Shown: positions 1-5,869 of the stretch, piece by piece
Position numbering within the stretch: position 1 is the first letter of the stretch
Layout of the letters: every line of letters begins with the position of its first letter
Source: Casimicrobiaceae bacterium
GTDB lineage: Bacteria; Pseudomonadota; Gammaproteobacteria; Burkholderiales; Casimicrobiaceae
NCBI GenBank assembly: GCA_955652025.1
Contig: CATPAO010000133.1
Coordinates: 1-9,430, forward strand
Length of the DNA stretch: 9,430 nucleotides
Reading direction: 5' to 3'
Program-made: the position numbers and the translations under genes
Notes under the pieces: generated by a model
Databases searched by the model: none
What the model was told of the DNA's origin: nothing
Seen by the model: only the letters and a program-made list of their open reading frames with translations

Positions 1-772
1 CGACCAGTACGTCAATCTGCGCCCGGTCCGCCTGATGCCGGGCGTTCGCTCCCCGCTTGCCGGCCGTCAGCCGGGCGACATCGATTTTCTCGTCGTGCGC
101 GAGAATACCGAGGGTGAATATTCCTCGATCGGCGGGCGCATGTTCGAAGGGACCGAGCGCGAGATCGTGTTCCAGGAATCGGTGTTCTCGCGCAAGGGCG
201 TCGATCGGATTCTGGCGTACGCGTTCGAGCTCGCGAGCTCGCGCCCGAACCGGCACTTGACCTCGGCGACCAAGTCGAACGGCATCTCGATCACGATGCC
301 CTACTGGGACGAGCGCTTTCGCGCCATGGCCGCACGGTATCCGGACATTCGTACCGACCAGTTCCACATCGACATTCTGTGCGCGCATTTCGTGCAGCGG
401 CCGCAGGCCTTCGACGTCGTTGTCGCATCGAACCTGTTCGGCGACATCCTGTCTGACCTGGGTCCCGCGGTCTGCGGGACGATCGGCATCGCGCCGTCCG
501 GCAACATCAATCCGGAGCGCACGTTTCCGTCACTGTTCGAGCCGGTCCACGGCTCGGCGCCCGACATCGCGGGCAAGGGCATCGCGAACCCGATCGGACA
601 AATCTGGTCGGGTGCGCTGATGCTCGAATTTCTCGGCCATCGCGATGCGGCCCGCGCCATCGTCGCCGCGATTGAACGGGTGCTGGCCGATCCGAAGGCG
701 CCGCGCACACCCGACTTGGGCGGCCGCGCGACGACTTCGGAATTGGGGCGTGCAATTGCCGCGTCGATTTGA
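1..772 (+). CDS. ttuC: D-malate/tartrate dehydrogenase (TtuC/DmlA family), 5'-truncated
   Basis: This is the C-terminal 256 residues of a metal-dependent beta-decarboxylating dehydrogenase that uses NAD+ to oxidise D-malate to pyruvate and CO2, or tartrate in related enzymes, in the cytoplasm. The window opens in frame at DQYVNLRPVR, which closely matches E. coli DmlA from about residue 100, so roughly 100 residues are upstream. Counting from that D: VRENTEGEYS (32-41) is the substrate-binding Arg/Tyr segment, SATKSNG (88-94) carries the catalytic Lys, HIDILCA (122-128) and FGDILSDLGPA (146-156) carry the metal-binding Asp residues, and FEPVHGSAPDIAG (179-191) is the nucleotide loop typical of NAD-linked members. 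It ends at TGA 770-772. The dinucleotide loop and NINPER segment favour the malate/tartrate branch over isopropylmalate or isocitrate dehydrogenase; the true substrate cannot be read from sequence. A 157-nt gap separates it from pntAA, so co-transcription is uncertain. Confidence 0.93.
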   Translation, partial: DQYVNLRPVRLMPGVRSPLAGRQPGDIDFLVVRENTEGEYSSIGGRMFEGTEREIVFQESVFSRKGVDRILAYAFELASSRPNRHLTSATKSNGISITMPYWDERFRAMAARYPDIRTDQFHIDILCAHFVQRPQAFDVVVASNLFGDILSDLGPAVCGTIGIAPSGNINPERTFPSLFEPVHGSAPDIAGKGIANPIGQIWSGALMLEFLGHRDAARAIVAAIERVLADPKAPRTPDLGGRATTSELGRAIAASI

Positions 773-813
773 TCTGCCGTAAGCGGAACCGGGAAACGAC
801 CTCCGCAAGTGCC

Positions 814-848
814 GCTGATACCTGGTTCCTGATCCCTGATTCCTGAAA
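814..848 (+). repeat. degenerate 7-nt tandem repeat in the ttuC-pntAA gap
   Basis: The 157-nt gap 773-929 contains four adjacent heptamers, CCTGGTT, CCTGATC, CCTGATT and CCTGAAA (821-848), preceded by a weaker unit GCTGATA (814-820). The remainder of the gap has short inverted repeats (GCGGA 783-787 with TCCGC 802-806; AGCGG 782-786 with CCGCT 812-816). These could fold in the ttuC 3' end, but no T-tract follows, so I do not call a terminator. A GATAAC at 857-862 is a poor -10-like match without a good -35 box. Any pntAA promoter must lie here or further upstream, but I cannot place it. Confidence 0.6.
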
Positions 849-929
849 TGTGGCACGATAACGGAAGGCCACGCGACACGCCGCCGGCGACAACAAGACC
901 GGACGGCGCCACCAGTTGGGGATCACACC

Positions 930-2057
930 ATGCAGATCGGCATTCCACGCGAGACGCGCTCCGGTGAGATGCGCGTCGCCGCGACGCCGGAAACCGTCAA
1001 GAAAATGGCCGCCGCCGGCAAGCACTCGATCGTCGTCGAAGCGGGTGCCGGAACGGGTAGCAGCGTGCCGGACGCCGATTACGTCGCCGCGGGCGCCGCG
1101 ATAGGCAGTGCATCCGATGCGCTTGCCGCGGATCTCGTGCTTAAGGTCCGTGCGCCCGACGACGACGAGCTCGGTCGCTTGAAACGCGGCGCAGTGATGA
1201 TCGGCTTGCTCGATCCGTTCGACGCGAACGGCGTGCAGGCGTTGGCCGGCGCCGGGGTCACCGGCTTCGCGCTCGAATGGCTGCCGCGCATCAGCCGCGC
1301 GCAGTCGATGGACGTGCTGTCGTCGCAGGCGAACATCGCCGGCTACAAGGCAGTCGTCATGGCGGCGGACGAGTACGGCAAGTTCATGCCGATGCTGATG
1401 ACCGCGGCCGGAACGGTGAAGGCGGCGCGCGTGCTGGTCCTGGGCGTCGGTGTTGCCGGACTCCAGGCGATCGCGACCGCGAAACGCCTGGGCGCGGTGA
1501 TCGAAGCGTCCGATGTCCGTCCATCGGTCAAGGACCAGGTCGAGTCGCTCGGCGGGAAATGGGTCGACGTGCCGTACGAGACCGACGAGGAGCGCCAGAT
1601 CGCGGAGGGCGTCGGCGGCTACGCGCGGCCGATGCCGCCGGCGTGGATGCAGCGTCAGGCGGGCATCATCGCCGAGCGCTGCAAAGTCGTCGACATCCTG
1701 ATCACGACCGCGCTCATACCCGGCCGGCCGGCGCCAAAGCTGGTCAAGGCCGAGACCATTGCGCAGATGAAGCCCGGATCGGTCATCGTCGATTTGGCGG
1801 TCGAGCAGGGCGGCAATGTCGAGGGGTCGGAGGCCGGCAAGGTCGTCGTCAAGAACGGCGTCAAGATCATCGGGCGAACGAATTTGCCGGCGCTCGTCGC
1901 CGCGGACGCGTCGGCGCTGTATGCGCGCAACGTGCTCAACTTTCTCGCGCTGTCGCTCGACCTGAAGACCGGTGAATTTGCGCTGGCGCGCGACGACGAG
2001 ATCGTCAAGGCGACGCTCATATGCGACAACGGACAGGTTGTGCCACGCGCGAGCTGA
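930..2057 (+). CDS. pntAA: NAD(P) transhydrogenase alpha subunit, part 1 (NAD(H)-binding domain I)
   Basis: This 375-residue soluble subunit binds NAD(H) and exchanges hydride with NADP(H) held by PntB, as part of the proton-pumping transhydrogenase on the cytoplasmic face of the inner membrane. It starts MQIGIPRET, the usual alanine dehydrogenase/PntA N-terminus. The RAQSMD loop (123-128) and following SSQANIAGYKAV (131-142) are the signature that contacts the nicotinamide and the partner domain. VLGVGVAGLQA (170-180) is the Rossmann glycine loop, followed by EASDVRP (192-198), and TTALIPGRPAPKL lies further on. It ends after domain I with no membrane helices, so this is the split-alpha form known from Rhodospirillum rubrum, not the single PntA of E. 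coli. The ATG at 930 has GGGGA at 918-922 in front. The gap to pntAB is 27 nt. Confidence 0.96.
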   Translation: MQIGIPRETRSGEMRVAATPETVKKMAAAGKHSIVVEAGAGTGSSVPDADYVAAGAAIGSASDALAADLVLKVRAPDDDELGRLKRGAVMIGLLDPFDANGVQALAGAGVTGFALEWLPRISRAQSMDVLSSQANIAGYKAVVMAADEYGKFMPMLMTAAGTVKAARVLVLGVGVAGLQAIATAKRLGAVIEASDVRPSVKDQVESLGGKWVDVPYETDEERQIAEGVGGYARPMPPAWMQRQAGIIAERCKVVDILITTALIPGRPAPKLVKAETIAQMKPGSVIVDLAVEQGGNVEGSEAGKVVVKNGVKIIGRTNLPALVAADASALYARNVLNFLALSLDLKTGEFALARDDEIVKATLICDNGQVVPRAS

Positions 2058-2084
2058 AGCGCGCGCCTCAATGAGGAGCAAGCA

Positions 2085-2405
2085 ATGACTGCAGGCGTCG
2101 ATCCGATTGTTTTTTATCTGATCGTATTTGTGCTCGCGATCTTCGTGGGTTACCACGTTGTCTGGAGCGTCACTCCGGCGCTCCACACGCCACTGATGTC
2201 GGTCACGAACGCGATCTCCGCGATCATCCTGGTGGGCGCGATGCTCGCCGCGGGGCCGGCCGTATTCGACTGGGGCGGATGGGTCGGTGTCGCTGCGGTC
2301 GTGATGGCCTCAATCAACGCGTTTGGCGGCTTCCTCGTCACGCAGCGAATGCTCGAGATGTTCAAAAAGAAAGAGCCGAAAGCGCTCCCGGCCGAGACGA
2401 AGTGA
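2085..2405 (+). CDS. pntAB: NAD(P) transhydrogenase alpha subunit, part 2 (membrane domain II segment)
   Basis: This 106-residue inner-membrane protein supplies the alpha-side helices of the transhydrogenase proton channel. Three hydrophobic segments are visible at about 8-28, 39-58 and 65-87, with the family signature TNAIS at 41-45 and a basic, charged tail (MFKKKEPKA, 92-100) expected to face the cytoplasm. Its length and helix number match PntAB of three-gene operons and the C-terminal part of E. coli PntA. The start is supported by GAGGAG at 2073-2078, six bases before the ATG, the best Shine-Dalgarno in the operon. The stop TGA 2403-2405 shares its A with an ATG at 2405 that opens the first mini-ORF of the linker. 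The gene is in the same reading frame as pntB, with only this TGA between them. Confidence 0.94.
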   Translation: MTAGVDPIVFYLIVFVLAIFVGYHVVWSVTPALHTPLMSVTNAISAIILVGAMLAAGPAVFDWGGWVGVAAVVMASINAFGGFLVTQRMLEMFKKKEPKALPAETK

Positions 2406-2479
2406 TGGGGGCCAACGGGAATTACTCCCCCTCGGGGGGCAGCGCAGCGGCGGCAGCCGCAAGCGTGGGGGTCCAATGA
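2405..2479 (+). CDS. putative mini-ORF 1 in the pntAB-pntB linker (24 residues)
   Basis: This ORF of 24 codons plus stop begins at an ATG that overlaps the pntAB stop (TGATG, 2403-2407) and ends at a TGA that overlaps the next ATG (ATGA, 2476-2479). After a short lead MGANG it is entirely encoded by the first copy of the 57-bp repeat, giving NYSPSGGS, six alanines and SVGVQ. I recognise no domain or homologue. Low complexity suggests a translated repeat or a coupling leader, not a folded protein. No separate Shine-Dalgarno precedes it, so translation would depend on ribosomes finishing pntAB. It may not be translated at all; the start/stop overlaps and the same repeat register in mini-ORF 2 are the only support. 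Confidence 0.3.
   Translation: MGANGNYSPSGGSAAAAAASVGVQ
2419..2475 (+). repeat. 57-bp direct repeat, copy 1
   Basis: This copy is identical at all 57 positions to 2505-2561, offset by 86 nt. It begins GAATTACTCCCC and ends GTGGGGGTCCA. It contains a C-run facing a G-run (2427-2430 with 2435-2438, four-base loop) and a perfect five-base-pair hairpin (GCGGC 2447-2451, GCCGC 2456-2460). It has no stop codon in any forward frame. The identical ATGAGCGCC follows each copy (2476-2484 and 2565-2573), so the duplicated unit probably included the original pntB start. It looks like a dispersed extragenic GC-rich repeat that entered the operon and then duplicated, but whether it occurs elsewhere in the genome cannot be seen here. 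Confidence 0.95.
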
Positions 2480-2568
2480 GCGCCGCGGGGCCGTCCCAAG
2501 GCGCGAATTACTCCCCCTCGGGGGGCAGCGCAGCGGCGGCAGCCGCAAGCGTGGGGGTCCACCAATGA
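2476..2568 (+). CDS. putative mini-ORF 2 in the pntAB-pntB linker (30 residues)
   Basis: This 30-codon ORF starts at the ATG overlapping the end of mini-ORF 1 and stops at TGA 2566-2568, overlapping the pntB ATG at 2565 (ATGA). Its first three codons, ATGAGCGCC, are identical to the first three of pntB, so it looks like a duplicated pntB start. A unique lead (AGPSQGA) is followed by the second 57-bp repeat, read in the same register as in mini-ORF 1, giving NYSPSGGS, six alanines and SVGVHQ. A GGGGGT at 2467-2472 lies only 3 nt before the ATG, closer than ideal for ribosome binding. The product is low-complexity with no recognised family. If translated, it would couple pntB translation to upstream ribosomes. 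Confidence 0.3.
   Translation: MSAAGPSQGANYSPSGGSAAAAAASVGVHQ
2505..2561 (+). repeat. 57-bp direct repeat, copy 2
   Basis: This is the perfect second copy of the element at 2419-2475, separated from it by 29 nt. It lies immediately upstream of pntB, and its 3' end provides the only purine-rich sequence in a position to act as the pntB ribosome binding site. Its equivalent hairpin arms are 2513-2516 with 2521-2524 and 2533-2537 with 2542-2546. Complete identity implies a recent duplication, gene conversion, or constraint on both copies. Confidence 0.95.
2553..2558 (+). promoter_or_regulatory. repeat-borne Shine-Dalgarno-like site for pntB
   Basis: GGGGGT sits six bases before the pntB ATG and can pair with the 16S anti-Shine-Dalgarno CCUCCA segment with one G-U wobble. 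It is part of repeat copy 2. ACTCCC at 2510-2515, in the same copy, can pair with the whole site (A-U, C-G, U-G, C-G, C-G, C-G), while the adjacent C-run can instead pair with the G-run at 2521-2524. So an RNA could show or hide the site depending on which pairing forms. The pairing is visible; the regulatory role is inference. Confidence 0.4.
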
Positions 2569-3959
2569 GCGCCAATCAGGTCGCACTCTGGTATCTGGTC
2601 GCGTCGATCTGCTTCATCCTGGCGCTCAAGGGCCTCTCGCATCCATCGACGGCCCGGCGCGGCAATTTGCTCGGCATCGCCGGCATGGCGATCGCATTGG
2701 TCGTGACGCTGGCGCTCGTCTATTCGCACACGAAAAACGTCGGCTGGATCCTGGCCGGCATTGCGATCGGCGGCGTCATCGGAGCGGCTATCGCGCGGCG
2801 CGTGCAGATGACGCAGATGCCCGAGCTCGTCGCGGCATTCCACTCGCTGGTCGGCATGGCGGCGGTGCTGATCGCCATCGCCGCGATCCACGATCCGGGC
2901 GCGTTCGGCCTGCCGGTCCCGATTCCGACCGGCAACAAGCTCGAGCTCTTCATCGGCACGTTCATCGGCGCGATCACGTTCTCGGGATCGGTGATCGCGT
3001 TCGGCAAGCTGTCGGGCCGGATCCGCAGCGCACCGGTTGCCTTCGGCGGCCAGCATTGGCTGAATCTCGCGCTGGCGATCGCGATGATCGGCTTCGGCGT
3101 CTGGTTCTTCCTTTCGGCTGACGACGCGAAGTGGCCGCCTTACATCGTGATGACGGCGATCGCGTTCCTGCTCGGCTTCCTGATCATCATCCCGATCGGC
3201 GGCGCCGACATGCCGGTCGTGATCTCGATGCTGAACAGCTACTCGGGCTGGGCGGCGGCCGGCATCGGCTTCTCGCTCAACAATCCGATGCTGATCATCG
3301 CGGGGTCGCTGGTCGGATCTTCCGGCGCGATCCTGTCGTACATCATGTGCAAGGCGATGAATCGTTCGTTTTTCAGCGTGATCCTCGGCGGATTCGGCGC
3401 GGAGGGCGGCACGGTCGTGGCGGGTTCCGATCAGAAGACGGTCAAGTCGGGCTCGGCCGACGATGTCGCATTCATGCTGTCCAATGCGGATTCGGTCATC
3501 ATCGTTCCCGGCTACGGTCTCGCGGTCGCGCGGGCGCAGCACGCGGTGAAGGAAATGGCGCAAAAGCTGCGCGCCAAGGGGGTGGAAGTTCGTTACGCGA
3601 TCCACCCTGTCGCGGGACGGATGCCGGGACACATGAACGTTCTGCTTGCCGAAGCCGAGGTGCCCTACGACCAGGTGTTCGAAATGGACGACATCAACAG
3701 CGATTTCGGCAACACCGACATCGTGCTGGTGCTCGGCGCGAACGACGTCGTCAATCCGCTCGCCGAAGTGAAGGGCAGCCCGATCTACGGCATGCCGATC
3801 CTGGAAGCGCACAAGGCGCGAACGGTGGTCGTCAACAAACGGTCGATGGCGGCCGGATATGCCGGTCTCGACAATCCGCTGTTCTACATGGACAAGACGA
3901 TGATGGTGTTCGGCGACGCAAAAAAAGTCGTCGAGGAGATCGTCAAGGCGATCGAATGA
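2565..3959 (+). CDS. pntB: NAD(P) transhydrogenase beta subunit (domains II and III)
   Basis: This 464-residue inner-membrane subunit completes the proton channel and carries the NADP(H)-binding domain III, coupling proton entry to hydride transfer from NADH to NADP+. Hydrophobic helices fill about residues 5-265. AFHSLVGMAA (91-100) holds His93, the counterpart of the E. coli beta His91 in the proton path. Domain III shows GYGLAVARAQ (316-325), HPVAGRMPGHMNVLLAEA (347-364), GANDVVNP (391-398) and NKRSMAAGYAG (424-434), the last containing the basic residues that recognise the 2'-phosphate of NADP. Length and motifs are complete. The ATG at 2565 overlaps the end of mini-ORF 2; an earlier identical ATGAGCGCC at 2476 runs in another frame and cannot be the start. 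The stop at 3957-3959 overlaps an ATG that opens a five-codon frame before the cyclase gene. Confidence 0.97.
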   Translation: MSANQVALWYLVASICFILALKGLSHPSTARRGNLLGIAGMAIALVVTLALVYSHTKNVGWILAGIAIGGVIGAAIARRVQMTQMPELVAAFHSLVGMAAVLIAIAAIHDPGAFGLPVPIPTGNKLELFIGTFIGAITFSGSVIAFGKLSGRIRSAPVAFGGQHWLNLALAIAMIGFGVWFFLSADDAKWPPYIVMTAIAFLLGFLIIIPIGGADMPVVISMLNSYSGWAAAGIGFSLNNPMLIIAGSLVGSSGAILSYIMCKAMNRSFFSVILGGFGAEGGTVVAGSDQKTVKSGSADDVAFMLSNADSVIIVPGYGLAVARAQHAVKEMAQKLRAKGVEVRYAIHPVAGRMPGHMNVLLAEAEVPYDQVFEMDDINSDFGNTDIVLVLGANDVVNPLAEVKGSPIYGMPILEAHKARTVVVNKRSMAAGYAGLDNPLFYMDKTMMVFGDAKKVVEEIVKAIE

Positions 3960-3973
3960 GCGAAACGCACTGA
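3956..3973 (+). other. possible five-codon coupling frame between pntB and the cyclase gene
   Basis: The 13-nt gap between pntB and the cyclase is bridged by a frame encoding MSETH. Its ATG overlaps the pntB stop (ATGA, 3956-3959) and its TGA overlaps the cyclase start (TGATG, 3971-3975). A ribosome ending pntB could therefore reach the cyclase ATG by two re-initiations. No strong Shine-Dalgarno precedes the cyclase. Such overlaps can arise by chance in tightly packed GC-rich DNA, so this is weakly supported. Confidence 0.2.
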
Positions 3974-5325
3974 TGTCGGTCAGCCGCAGGCTCGTCGCGG
4001 TGGTCGTCGCCGACGTCGCCGGCTACTCGCGCCTCATGGAACGTGACGAAGCGGGCACGCATGAGCGTTTGCGCGCGCTTCATTCCGCCTTGATCGCTCC
4101 AAAGATCGCCGAACATGGTGGCCGGACAGTGAAGACGTCTGGCGAGGGCATGCTGCTCGAATTCGCGAGCGCGACCTCCGCGCTCCGCTGCGCCGTCGAG
4201 ATCCAGCGGGAAATGGGCATACGCAATCTCTATGTCGCGCCCGACGAGCGCATCGAGTTCAGGATCGGGATCAACCTCGGCGACATCATTGTCGAAGGCG
4301 ACGATATCATCGGTGACGGCGTCAACGTGGCAGCGCGACTCGAGACGCTGGCCGAGCCGGGCGGCATCTGCGTCGCTTCCGCCGTATGGGAGCAGGTGCA
4401 TGAAGACCTGGGCATCGAGTTCATCGATTCCGGCGAGCAACACGTCAAGAACATCTCGAAACCGATTCGCGTGTTCCGCGTCGGACTGGGGAAAAAATCG
4501 ACGGCGAATGCATCGACGGCGGCCTCGGCAAAGGCGACGGCCGTGCGTCGATTCAACGGTCGACGCGTTGCGATCATCGGGGGCGCGATCGCCGTGCTGG
4601 CTGTCGTGGGAAGCGGAACATGGCAGTGGATGCAGCGACAAGGCTCAGCCGGGTCTGCCACGGTCGCAGGACCATCGCCGCGTTCAATCATGGTGCTGCC
4701 TTTCGGCGCTTCGGCAGCGGACGCGGATTTGCGCCCGCTTGCCGATTCATTGACCGGGGACGTAACGCGCGCGCTTGCGAATAGCATGCGCGATGCGCGG
4801 GTCACTGCGTCCAGCATCGCATCACTGGAAAAAGGCAAGGCGATCGACGAGCGCACGCTCGGGCGAGACGCCAACGTCCGCTATGTAGTGGCGGGCGACG
4901 TGCGCGGCGCGGGCGACGACATCGTCGTCAACGTGCGACTGACGGACACGATGACGGGTAAGGAGCTCGGCAGCGAGCGGCGGACGATCGCCCGCGCCCG
5001 CGCCGTCGAGGATCACGAACTTCTGGTCGCGCGCGTGACGGCTGCAACGCGCGTGATGTTCCAGAATGCCGAGGGACGACGCGTTGCCGCGCTTCCCCTC
5101 GACACGAACGATGCGCAAAGTCTCGTCGCGCGCGCCGATACGATCTTCACCGGAGAGGACCTGGCAACGACGCGCGCCGCGCGCAAGCTCTACGAACAGG
5201 CGCTCGAACGCGACCGGACGCTGGTCGCCGCGTGGACCGGACACATGTATACGCTTCTGTTTGAGCATTCCTCCGACTTTGCCGCCGGGGCGCAACGAGG
5301 CATTGCTCGCCGAGGCCGATCGTGA
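3973..5325 (+). CDS. class III adenylate cyclase, membrane-anchored; reading frame broken before its TPR region
   Basis: As read, the gene gives 450 residues. The class III cyclase domain (about 5-170), which makes cAMP from ATP in the cytoplasm, has the first metal Asp14 (ADVAGYSRLM), Lys54 (VKTSGEG) and Asp111 at adenine-recognition positions, and Asn118 and Arg122 (GDGVNVAARLE) for the transition state. The second metal Asp is replaced by Glu58. A linker and one membrane helix (about 197-219) follow, then a TolB-N/FlgO-like domain (about 237-345; SIMVLPFG, VRYVVAGDVR) and the first TPR (about 394-425). After residue 439 the frame turns into nonsense (AQRGIARRGRS) and stops. The natural continuation lies in the +1 frame from 5291, so the intact protein would have about 630 residues. 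The start ATG overlaps a short frame from pntB. The N-terminus fits the family. Regulation and ligand are unknown. Confidence 0.88.
   Translation: MSVSRRLVAVVVADVAGYSRLMERDEAGTHERLRALHSALIAPKIAEHGGRTVKTSGEGMLLEFASATSALRCAVEIQREMGIRNLYVAPDERIEFRIGINLGDIIVEGDDIIGDGVNVAARLETLAEPGGICVASAVWEQVHEDLGIEFIDSGEQHVKNISKPIRVFRVGLGKKSTANASTAASAKATAVRRFNGRRVAIIGGAIAVLAVVGSGTWQWMQRQGSAGSATVAGPSPRSIMVLPFGASAADADLRPLADSLTGDVTRALANSMRDARVTASSIASLEKGKAIDERTLGRDANVRYVVAGDVRGAGDDIVVNVRLTDTMTGKELGSERRTIARARAVEDHELLVARVTAATRVMFQNAEGRRVAALPLDTNDAQSLVARADTIFTGEDLATTRAARKLYEQALERDRTLVAAWTGHMYTLLFEHSSDFAAGAQRGIARRGRS
5287..5290 (+). other. probable frameshift site (GGGG run) in the cyclase gene
   Basis: In the cyclase frame the bases 5281-5299 read A A G A Q R. 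Removing one G from the GGGG run gives A A G R N E A L L A E A, which continues directly into TPR sequence up to the stop at 5866. The site is a short homopolymer, a frequent place for both sequencing error and natural slippage. The exact base cannot be fixed; anything between roughly 5270 and 5300 would work. Confidence 0.75.
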
Positions 5326-5866
5326 TTCGCGGCGGGCGGTCGCGCTTGACGACCGCGACGCCAACGCATGGAACGCCCGTAAATGGGCGCTCACATGGCA
5401 ATGGAAATGGCCGGCGGCGTTCGAGGCGTTCGACCGGGCGGCCGCGCTCGACCCGTCGAGCTTCCGGGCACCGATCATCCTTCTCATCGTGACCGGCAAA
5501 TCCAACGAAGCGCTACAGGCGATCGCCAAGCGCAACACGATGTTAGGCGTGCCTGATCCGGTGTATATGTTCGAGGCCTGTCACGCCCACATTCACCTCG
5601 GGCACTACAAAGAAGGCATCGAACAATGCGAGCGCGCGGTCGCGGACAACAACGACTATTGGATCTATCTGGACCTGACCGCGGCGTATGCGCAAACCGG
5701 CGACACGGCGCGTGCGGCCGCCGCCAAGGCGCAGCTGATGAAGCGCGTGCCCGACTTCACGATCGCACGCCTCGAAGCCAAGAAGTTTTCCAACCACGCG
5801 GTCTGGGTCGAGGAGATACGCACGCACTTCATCGCGGGCTTGCGCAAGGCCGGCGTCCCCGAATAG
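5291..5866 (+). pseudogene. TPR C-terminal part of the adenylate cyclase, separated by a frameshift
   Basis: This out-of-frame remainder encodes about 191 residues of tetratricopeptide-like helices: RDSRRAVALDDRDANAW, AAFEAFDRAAALDPSS, YKEGIEQCERAVADNN and AAAYAQTGD-like elements. It ends in THFIAGLRKAGVPE, the usual tail of cyclase-TPR proteins of this kind. No good start codon or ribosome site lies near its beginning (a TTG at 5303 is the closest in frame; the ATGs near 5368-5407 are in the other frame), so it is unlikely to be an independent gene. In the intact protein it would follow the TolB-N-like domain on the far side of the single membrane helix and probably bind a partner. If the frameshift is a sequencing error, merge it with 3973-5325 into one CDS ending at TAG 5864-5866, three bases before the next gene. 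Confidence 0.8.
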
Positions 5867-5869
5867 CCG

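Noticed and set aside
782..816. Rho-independent terminator after ttuC
   Set aside because: Short inverted repeats exist, but stems are five base pairs with long loops and no T-run follows.
851..866. TGGCAC as a sigma-54 -24 element upstream of pntAA
   Set aside because: The required GC-containing -12 element (TTGC) is not at the right spacing; the bases there are CGGA.
507..2186. Long open frame on the minus strand (559 codons)
   Set aside because: It lies antisense to ttuC and pntAA, which have clear family motifs. Its translation is Arg/Asp/His-rich with no recognisable domain, as expected for a shadow in GC-rich DNA.
2425..2440. C-run/G-run hairpin as an intrinsic terminator after pntAB
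   Set aside because: No T-tract follows, and pntB, an obligatory partner, is directly downstream, so termination here is unlikely.
2419..2561. CRISPR-like unit: two repeats with a 29-nt spacer
   Set aside because: There are only two copies, the repeat is longer than CRISPR repeats, it overlaps operon coding and ribosome-binding positions, and no cas genes are in the window.
2508..3812. Long minus-strand open frame (434 codons)
   Set aside because: It is antisense to pntB. The predicted protein is a low-complexity mix of Arg, Asp and His without domain signatures.
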